The notes: generated by a model not told the origin, from the sequence alone. Positions 25,919 to 35,892 are shown, numbered from the stretch's first letter. The stretch is DNA of 64,000 nucleotides from Sphingobacterium sp. xlx-96 (GCF_011007365.1 NZ_WFKM01000012.1:1-64000), one strand, 5' to 3'. A program made the numbers and translations.

Positions 25919-26248
25919 TTAAATCAATAAAATCTTTGAACAGCGAATAAGAAGCTCTTTTTGCTTAAATTTTTCCCGTAACTCTTCTCTGAGATTGCGC
26001 CAGAAGGCGTCTTCCCTATCCGAGGCCATCACTTCATATATAATTAATTTATCTTCCTCATAGCCTTTATCGGGATTACTCCACATACCTGTAGAAGGTG
26101 ACCGCTGATGTATGGTGACTCCATCAAATTTTTTGAATAAGGTGTCACGCAGTTCACTGAAATATTCTTCTGGAAATTTAAGACCACCTTGGTCCATTAA
26201 AGGCAGGAATATTTCGAATAGATATTTACTTTCTTCTGTATTAGCCAT
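25919..26248 (-). CDS. unknown soluble protein, 109 aa
   Basis: The protein has an acidic helical N-terminus (YLFEIFLPLMDQGG), a middle segment with TIHQRSPSTGMW, and a long C-terminal helix rich in Arg, Glu and Lys. No signal or membrane helix is seen and I do not recognise the family. It is 14 bp from the small lipoprotein gene upstream and so probably co-transcribed. Confidence 0.6.
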   Translation of the reverse strand: MANTEESKYLFEIFLPLMDQGGLKFPEEYFSELRDTLFKKFDGVTIHQRSPSTGMWSNPDKGYEEDKLIIYEVMASDREDAFWRNLREELREKFKQKELLIRCSKILLI

Positions 26249-26262
26249 AATTATTGAACCTA

Positions 26263-26454
26263 TTAATTATCGATAGGGGCTGGCGTTGGCGGGATAATGC
26301 TATCTGTTGCACTATCTGATGTGTCTGTAGGAGCATTATATTGATTTACGGGTTCACGTTCTTGAGTATCGCTGCCGTTTGAATCGTTTCTATTTGTGCA
26401 AGCGCTTAAGCTAAAAGCAAACAGTATTATAGTCAGGAATTCTATCTTTTTCAT
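26263..26454 (-). CDS. small lipoprotein, 63 aa
   Basis: A signal peptide ends in the lipobox LSAC (C19). The mature part of about 45 residues is Asn, Thr, Ser, Asp and Pro rich and predicted to be disordered, ending in PPTPAP. It is a typical small stress-associated lipoprotein of unknown role. Confidence 0.65.
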   Translation of the reverse strand: MKKIEFLTIILFAFSLSACTNRNDSNGSDTQEREPVNQYNAPTDTSDSATDSIIPPTPAPIDN

Positions 26455-26520
26455 AAGTGTATCATCTTAAAGTTTGGTAAATAACAGTTTATTCAATTAG
26501 TAGTGGGTATTTATCATTTA

Positions 26521-26560
26521 TACTATTGCCAACTGATATAGTATTCAATTGGCAATAGTA
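26521..26560 (-). terminator. terminator after the small membrane protein gene
   Basis: TACTATTGCCAA (26521-26532) pairs perfectly with TTGGCAATAGTA (26549-26560), a 12-bp stem with a 16-nt loop, 10 bp beyond the stop of the minus-strand gene. Confidence 0.65.
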
Positions 26561-26569
26561 TTGATTTGA

Positions 26570-26815
26570 TTAATCGTGTCCCTGTGTTTTTACAATTTTG
26601 TTGTAAATGCCAAACAATAGAAATGGAGCAACCCATTGACCAACAAATAGTGAAGTGTGCTTATGCCCCATACATTTAAGAGCCAATGAAGCAGCCATAG
26701 CTGTTACAGCTGTACACAAGTATACCTTGGAAGGGATCTTTGCGGTTTGATTCTCAATCTCCTTAGTCATCTCCCCTTCTTTTAAGTTTTTGTTTTCTAA
26801 ATTTTCCATAGTCAT
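26570..26815 (-). CDS. small membrane protein downstream of catalase
   Basis: About 81 residues from MTMENLENKN (MENL at 26809 is an alternative start). A charged N-terminus is followed by two membrane helices (VYLCTAVTAMAASLAL and LFVGQWVAPFLLFGIY) and the end KTQGHD. A longer in-frame start would run into the catalase stop region and looks non-coding. It lies 52 bp after the catalase gene. Function unknown. Confidence 0.65.
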   Translation of the reverse strand: MTMENLENKNLKEGEMTKEIENQTAKIPSKVYLCTAVTAMAASLALKCMGHKHTSLFVGQWVAPFLLFGIYNKIVKTQGHD

Positions 26816-26867
26816 TATATTTTGAAGTTTAAAAAATTGATAGCATATGATTTTTCGATGGGTAGGC

Positions 26868-29009
26868 TTACAACATTTGATCTTGGCGGAGTTCTCGGTT
26901 CCAATTGCGATGCATAGCAATAGACTGTATAAAGGTGTCGATATCGCCTTCTTCCTCTAATAAAATCACGCCTGTATCCCCGTCGGCCAAGGTCATGTAC
27001 ATCGGATCATACTCTTCTGTACTTCGATGCCCAAAGGCAATAGCCTTATTATGTTTAAAAGCATCATCAATATAGCCCTGAGCTGCGATGTTAAGGTATA
27101 GACGGGACCTACTTTCCTTGCCACCTACGATATAGATCGCATCAAACAATACCGAATCCATGGTTAAAAAAGTGTAATCTACTTTTACAGTTTGACCTGC
27201 CTCAGCCTGTAGCTCACCAAATTTGCTTGCTATCAGAAACAGCTCGGCTCCCTCCTTTTCTAAACGCATTTTTACCTGTTGAAATTCGTCAAAGTCAAAA
27301 CCTTCCGCAGCGAGGGCTGCTACTTTACGCGTCTTGATAGAATTATAAGTACAATGATACTCTACGCTGAGCGAAGGAAATACGTTTTCTTCATCGTAAT
27401 TGGGCAATATGGGGTAATTCTCGAAAATCTGGGCTGCAGTCTGTAAGGTCTCATCCGATAAACCCTGTGGCACTAAGACTCCCAACCGATCCGCAACTAT
27501 CTGTGCAAGGTTGGTATCGATCACGACCAAAATACCCATATATCTTTGCCGAACTTCTTCTCGCGTTACCTTACCCAGTTCAAAACTAAAAGCATCCTGA
27601 ATATGCTTTTTACCAATATCGGTCTGACTGTGATAAAACATCCGAGCTTGTGTAAAGTGATCGGCAAAGGTTTCACTTCGTCTTCGCACTTTGTCACCTC
27701 CCGTAATAGCCGTATCGCTTTCAAAGGTGGTCTCTCCCTGCATCATGGCGGATAGATAAGGGCAACCACTTCCCGGCGTAGAGTGCGGATTGTAATTGGC
27801 TGCCTCTTGTGGTACCTCATGCCGCATCATCCCGTCACGCCTAAAATTTTGAATGGTATTTTTGGGTCTATTGATGGGCAATTCGTGGAAGTTTGGCGAG
27901 CCCAAGCGGCTCAGCTGTGTATCTAAGTATGAAAATAATCGTCCTTGCAACAAGGGATCGTCTGAAAAATCTATTCCAGGTACCAAATGTCCAGGATGGA
28001 AAGCGGCTTGTTCTGTTTCTGCAAAGAAATTATCCGGATTTTTGTTTAATTCCAGCGTAGCGATGTATTGGATAGGGATCATTTCTTCGGGAATAACCTT
28101 CGTTGCGTCCAATATATCGAATTCTAATGCTGCTTCTTGTTCTGCTGTAATAACCTGAACTCCGAAATCCCATGTCGGGTAATTTCCAGCTTCAATAGCA
28201 TCCCATAGATCCTCGCGGTGAAAATCAGGATTCTTGCCACTTATCTTCTGCGCTTCATCCCATACGACTGAATGTACTCCTAGCTGAGGTCTGAAATGAA
28301 ATTTAACAAATACGGATTCCTTCTGTGCGTTAATTAATTTAAAAGTGTTTACGCCAAAGCCCTGCATCATCCGGTAACTGCGTGGAATAGCCCGATCTGA
28401 CATAAGCCACATGACCATGTGCGCCGTCTCGGGCATGAGAGAAGCAAAATCCCAGAAGGTATTATGTGCCGAGGCAGCTTGCGGAATCTCATTTCGTTGC
28501 TCGGGTTTTAGCGAGTGTACTAGATCCGGAAAATTGATAGCATCCTGAATGAAAAATACAGGCATGTTATTCCCAACCAAGTCAAAAATCCCTTCATCTG
28601 TATAGAATTTGATTGCGAAACCTCTGACATCCCTAGCCAGATCAGTAGATCCGCGGGATCCTACCACAGTGGAAAAACGCACAAATACTTCTGTTTCTTT
28701 ATTGGCGTCGGTGAGGAATCCGGCCTGTGTAAACTCTGGGATAGGCGTATGCAGTTTAAAAACACCGTGTGCTCCCGCTCCCCTAGCATGGACCACCCTT
28801 TCAGGAATACGTTCGTGATCGAAATGAAAAATCTTCTCTCTAAATAGGAAATCCTCAAGCAGACTTGGACCTCTACTACCAGCGCGGAGCGTATTGAAAT
28901 CATCTTTGATATGCAACCCCTGATTGGTAGTTAATGCTCCATCTTTATTGCTGTCTTGGGAGGTCTTAACTTCTTTTGAGTCCGAAACCTTCTCGTCGTT
29001 TTGTTTCAT
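26868..29009 (-). CDS. katE: large-subunit catalase (HPII/KatE type)
   Basis: The 713-residue heme catalase degrades hydrogen peroxide. It shows the distal histidine region VVHARGAGAHGVF, the segment FVRFSTVVGSRGSTDLARDV, NNMPVFFIQDAI and the heme-ligand tyrosine motif RLFSYLDTQLSRLG. The last 150 residues form the DJ-1/PfpI-like domain found only in large catalases. The N-terminus is a short charged extension. It is the main peroxide-removing enzyme of this stress region. Confidence 0.97.
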   Translation of the reverse strand: MKQNDEKVSDSKEVKTSQDSNKDGALTTNQGLHIKDDFNTLRAGSRGPSLLEDFLFREKIFHFDHERIPERVVHARGAGAHGVFKLHTPIPEFTQAGFLTDANKETEVFVRFSTVVGSRGSTDLARDVRGFAIKFYTDEGIFDLVGNNMPVFFIQDAINFPDLVHSLKPEQRNEIPQAASAHNTFWDFASLMPETAHMVMWLMSDRAIPRSYRMMQGFGVNTFKLINAQKESVFVKFHFRPQLGVHSVVWDEAQKISGKNPDFHREDLWDAIEAGNYPTWDFGVQVITAEQEAALEFDILDATKVIPEEMIPIQYIATLELNKNPDNFFAETEQAAFHPGHLVPGIDFSDDPLLQGRLFSYLDTQLSRLGSPNFHELPINRPKNTIQNFRRDGMMRHEVPQEAANYNPHSTPGSGCPYLSAMMQGETTFESDTAITGGDKVRRRSETFADHFTQARMFYHSQTDIGKKHIQDAFSFELGKVTREEVRQRYMGILVVIDTNLAQIVADRLGVLVPQGLSDETLQTAAQIFENYPILPNYDEENVFPSLSVEYHCTYNSIKTRKVAALAAEGFDFDEFQQVKMRLEKEGAELFLIASKFGELQAEAGQTVKVDYTFLTMDSVLFDAIYIVGGKESRSRLYLNIAAQGYIDDAFKHNKAIAFGHRSTEEYDPMYMTLADGDTGVILLEEEGDIDTFIQSIAMHRNWNRELRQDQML

Positions 29010-29188
29010 AGCAGATGTAGTTTATATGGTAACTGCCTTATGTACAGGCGAGCGCAGGAAAGGTTGTATTCGAATAAAAAAGGGGTAGTTATCCTCCCCC
29101 TCTACCGTATTAATACGACTGATTACGGTGCTTGTCTGTAAAAGATAAACAGTCCTTTTTGCTATCGCTTTTTGGAGAAGACCGCTGC

Positions 29189-29551
29189 TTAAAAGCTATC
29201 TATTAAATACCAACTCAAAATAAAGCCTATTGTAACCATCAAAATCGCTACGATACTGATGATAGACGAGCCTGGTTTATACTCACCAGCTTCTATTTGC
29301 TTACCAATCCTACGATATTTTAAATAGGCTAAAAGCGCTGTTATAGAACCAATAACAACAATACTTGTTCCGACTATCCCTGAGTAACCATGTGATTCGG
29401 TGGCATTTGCCTGAGGATTTAACATCGTCGTGATCTGGGTCATAAATAACGAAAACTTTACGACCACAAAACCAAAGCCCATAATCCCAAGACTAGTCCT
29501 TATCCAAGATAAAAATGTTCGCTCGTTTGCAAGATGATCATTAGCATTCAT
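29189..29551 (-). CDS. YidH/DUF202-family membrane protein
   Basis: The 120-residue protein has the DUF202 signature NERTFLSWIRTSLGIMGFGF near the start and three membrane helices. The family is widespread and of unclear function. It is separated from katE by 179 bp without a gene. Confidence 0.9.
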   Translation of the reverse strand: MNANDHLANERTFLSWIRTSLGIMGFGFVVVKFSLFMTQITTMLNPQANATESHGYSGIVGTSIVVIGSITALLAYLKYRRIGKQIEAGEYKPGSSIISIVAILMVTIGFILSWYLIDSF

Positions 29552-29597
29552 ACGCTTTTACGGGTTATGTAAATTAAGAATTAACGTTTTTTTGATA

Positions 29598-30335
29598 TTA
29601 TCTAGTAGAGGTAATCTGCTTCAGTGCTTTCGCATTCTGCACTGCGTGGCCCTCCATATCGTTATTGAAATAGATATAGGCCTCCTTAACCTGACCATTG
29701 GCTTCGATATCTGTAGCAAGTTTTTTCAACTGCCTTTCAGAATAATCTGATCCATACAACTTAGTGTCTCCATGCATGCGATAATATATCCAAGATGTAT
29801 TGACAATAACATCTGATGGCAGACTCGGATGGCTCATGCTGCAAAATATGATATTAGAAGCACCCAGTGTCGTATAAACATCTGTATTCCACCAGCTGGG
29901 ATGTCTGAATTCCAGTACATTTAAGAAATTGGTATCTAATGATCGAATAATGAGCGCTAGCATTTGCGGCGAATAAGTCACGCTCGGAGGAAGCTGAAAT
30001 AGTATAAATTGCAATTTCTCTTGCAATCCCTGCTGAACTACATTGTAGAATTCTGTCAATAGCGTTGAACTATCCGAAAATTTCTTATAATGGGTAATTA
30101 AGCGTGGAGCTTTGACTGTAAATCTGAAATGATCGGGACTTTTCTTGTACCAATTCTGGAGAAATGATAATTTAGGAAACCTATAAAAAGTCACGTTCAA
30201 TTCCACCGTATCAAAATGTTGACAATAATAATCAAACCATTCTCGCTGCGGTAGTGTAGACGGATAAAAAGTTTCCTTCCAACTCTTATAGTAAAATCCA
30301 GAGCAACCTATCTTCCATCTAATCATTTCTCTCAT
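29598..30335 (-). CDS. DUF72 domain protein
   Basis: The 245-residue TIM-barrel-like protein begins with WKIGCSGFYYKSWKETFYP and continues with FDTVELNVTFYRFP and the late YIYFNNDMEGHAV segment, all typical of DUF72. The biochemical role of the family is not settled. Start at 30335 or three codons later (30326). Confidence 0.92.
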   Translation of the reverse strand: MREMIRWKIGCSGFYYKSWKETFYPSTLPQREWFDYYCQHFDTVELNVTFYRFPKLSFLQNWYKKSPDHFRFTVKAPRLITHYKKFSDSSTLLTEFYNVVQQGLQEKLQFILFQLPPSVTYSPQMLALIIRSLDTNFLNVLEFRHPSWWNTDVYTTLGASNIIFCSMSHPSLPSDVIVNTSWIYYRMHGDTKLYGSDYSERQLKKLATDIEANGQVKEAYIYFNNDMEGHAVQNAKALKQITSTR

Positions 30336-30372
30336 GATCTCCCTTACCTTGTATTAATTATTGCATCCCTAT

Positions 30373-30876
30373 TTAAAATCGCTTCTTTATTTTGCGGATC
30401 TCTTGTTGCATGTTAAAGAGCTCCGGGAGTGCCGTAAAGGAGAAATGTGTTATATCTTCCCAACGCTGTTCCTGGACCAGCTCGGCATAGAGCTGTATGC
30501 TTTTGTTGATATGCTCTTCAAACAACTGCAGATAATCACTTTCTCTCTCCACGTTGTAGTTCTCAAAACCTTTTTTCAACCGATCCAACAGTACATCTAC
30601 ATCCTTCTCGGAAAGCTGCAAATCTTTACCCTTACACAATTCCACAGCTCCCGCTTGGGTCTCTGTATAGTACGATTTCATGCGGAGACATAGCGCTTTT
30701 ATTTCTTTATTATGACTGTGGGAATGCAGAAGATCAATCATGCCCAACCCCTCCGTGCGCATAAATACAATCGTACGGAGTACATCATATTCCCGTGGAT
30801 CACTTTGCGCCTCTGAACGCGGCATCGGAATAATAAATAAAAACAACAATGCCCAAACCTCGATATTCATAACCAA
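30373..30876 (-). CDS. exported helical protein of unknown function
   Basis: The 167-residue protein has a signal peptide ending near SEAQ (about 24) and then long amphipathic helices with EYDVLRTIVFMRTEGLGMID and SHSHNKEIKAL. The layout recalls periplasmic four-helix proteins such as DUF4142/DUF305, but the match is too weak to name. It is followed by the DUF72 gene 37 bp downstream. Confidence 0.6.
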   Translation of the reverse strand: MVMNIEVWALLFLFIIPMPRSEAQSDPREYDVLRTIVFMRTEGLGMIDLLHSHSHNKEIKALCLRMKSYYTETQAGAVELCKGKDLQLSEKDVDVLLDRLKKGFENYNVERESDYLQLFEEHINKSIQLYAELVQEQRWEDITHFSFTALPELFNMQQEIRKIKKRF

Positions 30877-31146
30877 CTCATTTACATTAATATACTTTCA
30901 CAAGTAACAATTATCGAAGTGATTTGTTCAACATTATCTTGTCATTCGAGGACAAACCGTACTTACAACAGCATTTGCACTGTTAAACACCTGCTATACG
31001 CCCAAATAAGTTAAATGGCCAACGTATTTTTTACCAGATTTACGTATATATATCCTTTCTCGGGCGACGAATACCTGAATTGGTGAAAATTAAAGCTTCT
31101 CGCATATTTTTTGTAACAGGCTTGGTACATCTAAAATAACTTCAAC

Positions 31147-31653
31147 ATGGAAAACAAAGATTTGAACCTACAGCTTGTTGAATACCGTTCGGTATTAAAA
31201 AGTCTCGCCTACAAGTTTACCAATGATCCTGAGGACATTCAAGACTTAGTACAGGAGACACTAATGCGTGCATTAAAATACGTAGATCAGTTTTTTCATA
31301 ATCCACGGGTGATATCCTGGTTGTTTGTTATTATGAAAAACATCTACATCAATCATTATCGGAATCGCAAACATAGGCACCTTTATGAACATCAAAAGGT
31401 GTCGCAACTACAGGATCTAGGCTGCCATGAACCATTTACCGAGAATACGGTAGAAAAGAGCTTAGTACTAAAGGATGTAGAACAGGCACTGAAACAACTA
31501 CCCACAGAACATAAAGAAATGTTTGAATATCACGTGCAGGGGTATAAATACAAAGAACTGTCGGAACTATACGGTCTGCCGGAAGGCACGATCAAGTCCC
31601 GCATCTTCTTGATACGGAAAAGTCTACAAAAACAGTTTTCGCACTACATGTAG
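31147..31653 (+). CDS. ECF RNA polymerase sigma factor
   Basis: The 168-residue factor has region 2 (DIQDLVQETLMRALKYVDQF, WLFVIMKNIYINHYRNR) and region 4 (HKEMFEYHVQGYKYKELSELYGLPEGTIKSRIFLIRKSL, in pieces). No anti-sigma gene is adjacent. It is separated from ku by a strong terminator, so it is not in the end-joining operon, though it may act on nearby stress genes. Confidence 0.92.
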   Translation: MENKDLNLQLVEYRSVLKSLAYKFTNDPEDIQDLVQETLMRALKYVDQFFHNPRVISWLFVIMKNIYINHYRNRKHRHLYEHQKVSQLQDLGCHEPFTENTVEKSLVLKDVEQALKQLPTEHKEMFEYHVQGYKYKELSELYGLPEGTIKSRIFLIRKSLQKQFSHYM

Positions 31654-31677
31654 TGGTGCATTAAGATTTAGGAGATG

Positions 31678-31707
31678 AGGCGGATAGGGTAAACTAATCC
31701 GCCTTTT
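31678..31707 (+). terminator. intrinsic terminator after the ECF sigma gene
   Basis: AGGCGGAT (31678-31685) pairs with ATCCGCCT (31697-31704), loop 11 nt, followed by a TTT run. Confidence 0.85.
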
Positions 31708-31744
31708 ACTTGTTTAATGAGGAAGAATAAGAAGGAGATTTATT

Positions 31745-32500
31745 ATGAGAGCAATATGGACAGGAGCGATCGGCTTTGGCTTGGTCAATATCCCTATAAA
31801 GATCTACAGCGCCACGCAGAGCAGCAGTCTAGACCTGGATATGCTAGATCGCAAGGATCAATCCAATATCAAGTACAAACGGGTCAATGAAAATACCGGT
31901 AAGGAAGTGAGTTGGGACAATATCGTCAAAGGATATCTACTAAAAGACAAATATATCGTGTTGGAAGATAATGACTTTGAGGAAGCCAGTCCTGAGAAGA
32001 ATAAAATGATAAACTTGCATTCCTTTGTCAAAATAGAAGAAATAGATAGTATATATTTCGAAACCCCCTATTATTTAGAGCCGGCAAAGGGTGGCGAAAA
32101 AGCCTATCAGCTGCTGCTTAAAGCACTCGAGAAAAGTAAAACAGCGGGATTGGGCTCTTTTGTGATGCGTAGTGTTGAAAATCTGGCTCTGGTCAGGCCT
32201 CACGGCAATCTATTATTGCTGAACAAGTTGCGTTTTGAAGAAGAGATCCGTAGTCCTGACGAACTACGGCTCCCCGCCGATACAAAAATGAAAAAGGAAG
32301 AAATGGATATGGCCCTACAATTGATAAAGCAACACTCGCAGGCCTTTGATATCTCTTCTTATAAAAATGAATACACCGCAGAGCTGCTTAAAATCATCAA
32401 ACAGAAGGCCAAAGGCAAGCATACGTCTATCCGTAAAATCAATGTCGAACACACCAAGTCAACCGACTTATTGGAAAAACTTAAAGCCAGTCTAGCTTAA
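31745..32500 (+). CDS. ku: DNA end-binding protein Ku
   Basis: The 251-residue bacterial Ku starts RAIWTGAIGFGLVNIPIKIY and contains VRPHGNLLLLNKLRF and a lysine-rich C-terminus. It forms a ring dimer on broken DNA ends and recruits LigD for non-homologous end joining. Its 3' end overlaps the ligD 3' end on the other strand by 9 bp, so the partners are convergent rather than in one operon. Confidence 0.96.
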   Translation: MRAIWTGAIGFGLVNIPIKIYSATQSSSLDLDMLDRKDQSNIKYKRVNENTGKEVSWDNIVKGYLLKDKYIVLEDNDFEEASPEKNKMINLHSFVKIEEIDSIYFETPYYLEPAKGGEKAYQLLLKALEKSKTAGLGSFVMRSVENLALVRPHGNLLLLNKLRFEEEIRSPDELRLPADTKMKKEEMDMALQLIKQHSQAFDISSYKNEYTAELLKIIKQKAKGKHTSIRKINVEHTKSTDLLEKLKASLA

Positions 32501-34924
32501 TCGTTTCAAGGATTTTTTAATGTCAACGGGCTTGGTCCAGATGTCTGCCCAAGGATCCTTGACTTCCTTCACGCGCTTTAACATGCTCTTGATATTAAAA
32601 GTTTTGATATCTAGGCCTGGTCGCACTTCATCCCAAGTGAGTGGTGCACTGACAGTGGCTCCTTCCTTGGGTCTTAAAGAATACGGAGCAGCAATGGTCT
32701 GCCCTCTTCTATTCTGCAGAAAGTCAAGATAGATCATTCCTTTTCGTTTTTTAGGATCGCGTACAATACTGGTTGTATCCGCGCATCGCTCGTGCAGCAT
32801 CTCGGCCAATAGCTGAATAAAATCGCGTACAATATCGTAATCATACTTTTTAGCAACATTTAGATAAATGTGTAAACCTGTGGATCCCGATGTCTTTATA
32901 AAGGATGACGCCCCCATCTTGTCCAAATACTCCTTCGCCAGCAGTGCTACGCGGATTACCTCTTCAAAATCGGCGCCATTGGGATCTAAATCCAGTACTG
33001 CGAAATCTGGGTTTTCTGGCTTCTTGTAAGTAGCGAGCCACGGGTTTATTTCAATAGAACCTAGATTGGCTATGTACAATAAGGTCGCCTTGTCATTGCA
33101 GACGATATAATCAATCTCCTTTCCTGTACTCTCGGCATGGATAGGTACTGTGTTTATCCAATCCGGTATTTTATCCGGGTCGACATCTTTTTGAAAAAAA
33201 CTGTCGGCATCGATACCGTTGGGAAAGCGATGTAAAGAAATCGGTTTATCCTTCAGATACGGTAATATATAGTCTGCCATCTCTTCGTAATAAGCGATCA
33301 TCTGTCCTTTAATATAATTGTCCTGTGGCCAGTATACCTTATCCAGATTGGTAAGCTGTACTGTTTTGCTGCCAATTGTAATACTTTCGTCTTTATTTTC
33401 CATATGTAATAATTCTTCGGATTCGATTTCCTGAGGTTTCTTATCGGTGCGTAACATCTTAAAAACAGGATGCCGTAAATGCCTATCTGCTGTCCATTCG
33501 GAATAATAGATCTCGCCGATAAGCTCGGGTTTCAACCAGGTCACTTCCTTCTCTTTTGCCACCTTTACCCCTTTTGCAAAAGGCTTTTTATCGGTTGTTA
33601 TATCCTTCATCCGCTTGTAGATATTCTCCAATGACGCGTCATCAAACCCCGTCCCACAATTGCCGATATACGTCAACACATTATCTTTATACATACCTAA
33701 CACCAGTGCTCCAAAATGCGATCTACTACCTTGTGGTTCGGTATAGCCACAGATAATGGCCTCTTGACTATATCTTAATTTGTACTTTACCCACTGCCCG
33801 CTACGTACCCCCTCGAGATAGCGGCTTTCTTTTTCTTTGGCAATAATCCCTTCCCAGTTTTGCTGTTCCGCTTTTTGCCGTAAGGTATCTGTATCGCCTT
33901 TCAATTCCTCAACAGGCTGAATCAGCTTGCGGCCCTTCAAGCGCTTAAACAATAGTAGCAGTAGTTCTTTACGTTGCGCCAAGGTGTATTCGGTAAGCAC
34001 TTCTTTTTCCAAACTCAGGAGATCAAATACATAATAGCGGAGCTGCAACGCGCTCGGAATGGGTTCACCACTAGCGATAAGTTGAAAATAAGGATGTCCC
34101 TGCTTGTCTTCTATCACTAGTTCGCCATCTAGGCATACTTCCTTATCCAACGCTGCTAGCTCCTGAACGATAGAAGGAAATAAATGATTCATGTTTTTTT
34201 CGCTACGCGAATAAAGATATACTCCGTTTGGAGATCGCACGGCTATTATCCGGAAACCGTCATATTTCTTTTCATACACCCAATCATCTCCGGCAGGGAG
34301 CTTATCGACGAGCTTAGTAAGCATCGGTTTTGGAGGAGGCTGTTCCTTGAAAGCGATACCGGCCTCTTTGACGCTATCTGCTATCTGGTCCTCACTGTTG
34401 TACGGACTATCTGTTGCATATCGATCCTGATGCTTGATCAGCAGCCAAGCCTTCCCTTCATCGCCTTTCATCTGTACCAATGCAAATTCTCCTCGTAAAA
34501 TATGTCCAAACAGTTTGAATTTCAACGATCCCTTGTGCCAATTCTTCAAAAAATCACCTTCATCCCTCGCCTCCAAAAACTCGTAATAACCCGAATCAAA
34601 AATATGAACTGTACCTGCTCCGTAATTCCCTTTGGGTATGCTCCCTTCAAATGAAGCATAATCTATAGGATGGTCTTCGACCTGCATGGCCAATCGTTTG
34701 TCTTTGGGATACAAGGACGGGCCTTTGGGTACTGCCCAGCTCTTTAATACGCCATCGAGTTCAAGTCGAAAATCGTAGTGTAGCCGTGATGCGTGGTGCC
34801 GCTGGACCACAAATCGCAGTTTACGCGCATTGCTACTTTTTTTTGACGAAGATGTTCCCTTGGGTTCATCGGTATTGTCGAAGTCACGCTTCTTGTTGTA
34901 TGTCGTTAGCTTGGCCATATCCAT
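32492..34924 (-). CDS. ligD: multifunctional DNA ligase D
   Basis: The 810-residue protein has three domains in the order 3'-phosphoesterase (about 35-155, FVVQRHHASRLHYDFRLEL), ATP-dependent ligase (about 195-500, catalytic K220 in EKKYDGFR), and primase-polymerase (about 530-800, FAVLDLDPNG and SGSTGLHIYL). This is the Pseudomonas-type order. It processes and seals ends held by Ku. A start two codons later (34918) is also possible. Confidence 0.96.
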   Translation of the reverse strand: MDMAKLTTYNKKRDFDNTDEPKGTSSSKKSSNARKLRFVVQRHHASRLHYDFRLELDGVLKSWAVPKGPSLYPKDKRLAMQVEDHPIDYASFEGSIPKGNYGAGTVHIFDSGYYEFLEARDEGDFLKNWHKGSLKFKLFGHILRGEFALVQMKGDEGKAWLLIKHQDRYATDSPYNSEDQIADSVKEAGIAFKEQPPPKPMLTKLVDKLPAGDDWVYEKKYDGFRIIAVRSPNGVYLYSRSEKNMNHLFPSIVQELAALDKEVCLDGELVIEDKQGHPYFQLIASGEPIPSALQLRYYVFDLLSLEKEVLTEYTLAQRKELLLLLFKRLKGRKLIQPVEELKGDTDTLRQKAEQQNWEGIIAKEKESRYLEGVRSGQWVKYKLRYSQEAIICGYTEPQGSRSHFGALVLGMYKDNVLTYIGNCGTGFDDASLENIYKRMKDITTDKKPFAKGVKVAKEKEVTWLKPELIGEIYYSEWTADRHLRHPVFKMLRTDKKPQEIESEELLHMENKDESITIGSKTVQLTNLDKVYWPQDNYIKGQMIAYYEEMADYILPYLKDKPISLHRFPNGIDADSFFQKDVDPDKIPDWINTVPIHAESTGKEIDYIVCNDKATLLYIANLGSIEINPWLATYKKPENPDFAVLDLDPNGADFEEVIRVALLAKEYLDKMGASSFIKTSGSTGLHIYLNVAKKYDYDIVRDFIQLLAEMLHERCADTTSIVRDPKKRKGMIYLDFLQNRRGQTIAAPYSLRPKEGATVSAPLTWDEVRPGLDIKTFNIKSMLKRVKEVKDPWADIWTKPVDIKKSLKRLS

Positions 34925-35104
34925 ATTGTATAGCAGCTGAACAATCGACCGTCCGGAAGGTTTTTAATACCCTTGAGGGGTAGACTACAGACAGGTATTT
35001 ATCCCTAGTGTAGTGGGTACTTTATATCCAAATCGGGTATTTTATACCACAACCGGATGCAGATCGAACTGTTAAACCCTTACGTACACAAAATCAAAAC
35101 AATT

Positions 35105-35704
35105 ATGGCTGAACAAATTCCAGAACAGATCGAAGGCAAGGCCTTTGATTATTTTAAAAGCGTAGATTTTTCCACTGCCACCGAAGCCAATCAGCTTTTT
35201 GAAAAGGCAAAGATCAGGCTATTGGATGTCAACCATTGGGACGATACCACAGGAACACCATCTGCCACCTTTAAAATAAAAGATGAATACGGACTGGAAC
35301 TCGATCGTCTGGTACAACAAGGCGATTACATACAAATAGATATACCCGGACCAGGGCTCCCGTCTTCCGAGGGATATGACTGGGTACGCGTAGAGTCCAT
35401 CCATGAAGAATCTACTCCTAATAACCGTAAGATCTGTATTACATTGAGGCCTAGCCACGATCCTACCAGTGAAAATACCGACACAGCACATTTCTTTAAG
35501 CGCTTGGCTACCTCTTCGATTCTGATTGAACAAAAGAACAAACACATCTTTTTGCACTACGCAGGGCGGAATGAAGTGATCAATACAGACAACAGTTCAT
35601 TGATGGACAATTTCAGGAATTTTATGGTAGGCCTAGGTGCCAAGATGGGGGCTTCGTTTCCCCAATGGAAGGCCTTGATTGAAGGTTTAGGAAATACCCA
35701 TTAA
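35105..35704 (+). CDS. unknown protein, about 199 aa
   Basis: A soluble, mostly beta-rich protein from MAEQIPEQIEG, with YDWVRVESIHEES and KICITLRPSHDP in the middle and a C-terminal helix (DNFRNFMVGLGAKMGASFPQ). A longer start at 35057 adds 16 residues. I do not recognise the family. It lies 21 bp before a tiny lysine-rich gene, probably in one unit. Confidence 0.65.
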   Translation: MAEQIPEQIEGKAFDYFKSVDFSTATEANQLFEKAKIRLLDVNHWDDTTGTPSATFKIKDEYGLELDRLVQQGDYIQIDIPGPGLPSSEGYDWVRVESIHEESTPNNRKICITLRPSHDPTSENTDTAHFFKRLATSSILIEQKNKHIFLHYAGRNEVINTDNSSLMDNFRNFMVGLGAKMGASFPQWKALIEGLGNTH

Positions 35705-35725
35705 TATATATTAAACAATTTCAAT

Positions 35726-35887
35726 ATGAAAAAGCAAAAAACCACCAAAGTACAGCAGGAGAAGGAAAAGGAGTACAAAGATCGTAACACCAAAACGGAA
35801 GTAGAAAGCGATACCGGTAAGCGTCCTGAGAAAGATACCAATCCCCTGCCCCCCAATCCCAACAAAGTTGATAATCATGAAGATTAA
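35726..35887 (+). CDS. tiny hydrophilic lysine-rich protein, 53 aa
   Basis: An open frame from ATG at 35726 to TAA at 35885-35887 encodes MKKQKTTKVQQEKEKEYKD at its start and PNPNKVDNHED at its end. It is very charged, lacks hydrophobic residues and is probably disordered. The position close behind the 35105-35704 gene and a hairpin right after the stop support it. The hydrophobic open frame on the opposite strand is its mirror image. Confidence 0.6.
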   Translation: MKKQKTTKVQQEKEKEYKDRNTKTEVESDTGKRPEKDTNPLPPNPNKVDNHED

Positions 35888-35892
35888 AAAAA

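Noticed and set aside
34925..35056. loosely repeated GGGTA[CT]TTTATA-like segments upstream of the 35105 gene
   Set aside because: Three imperfect copies in AT-rich DNA; spacing is irregular and chance is a sufficient explanation.
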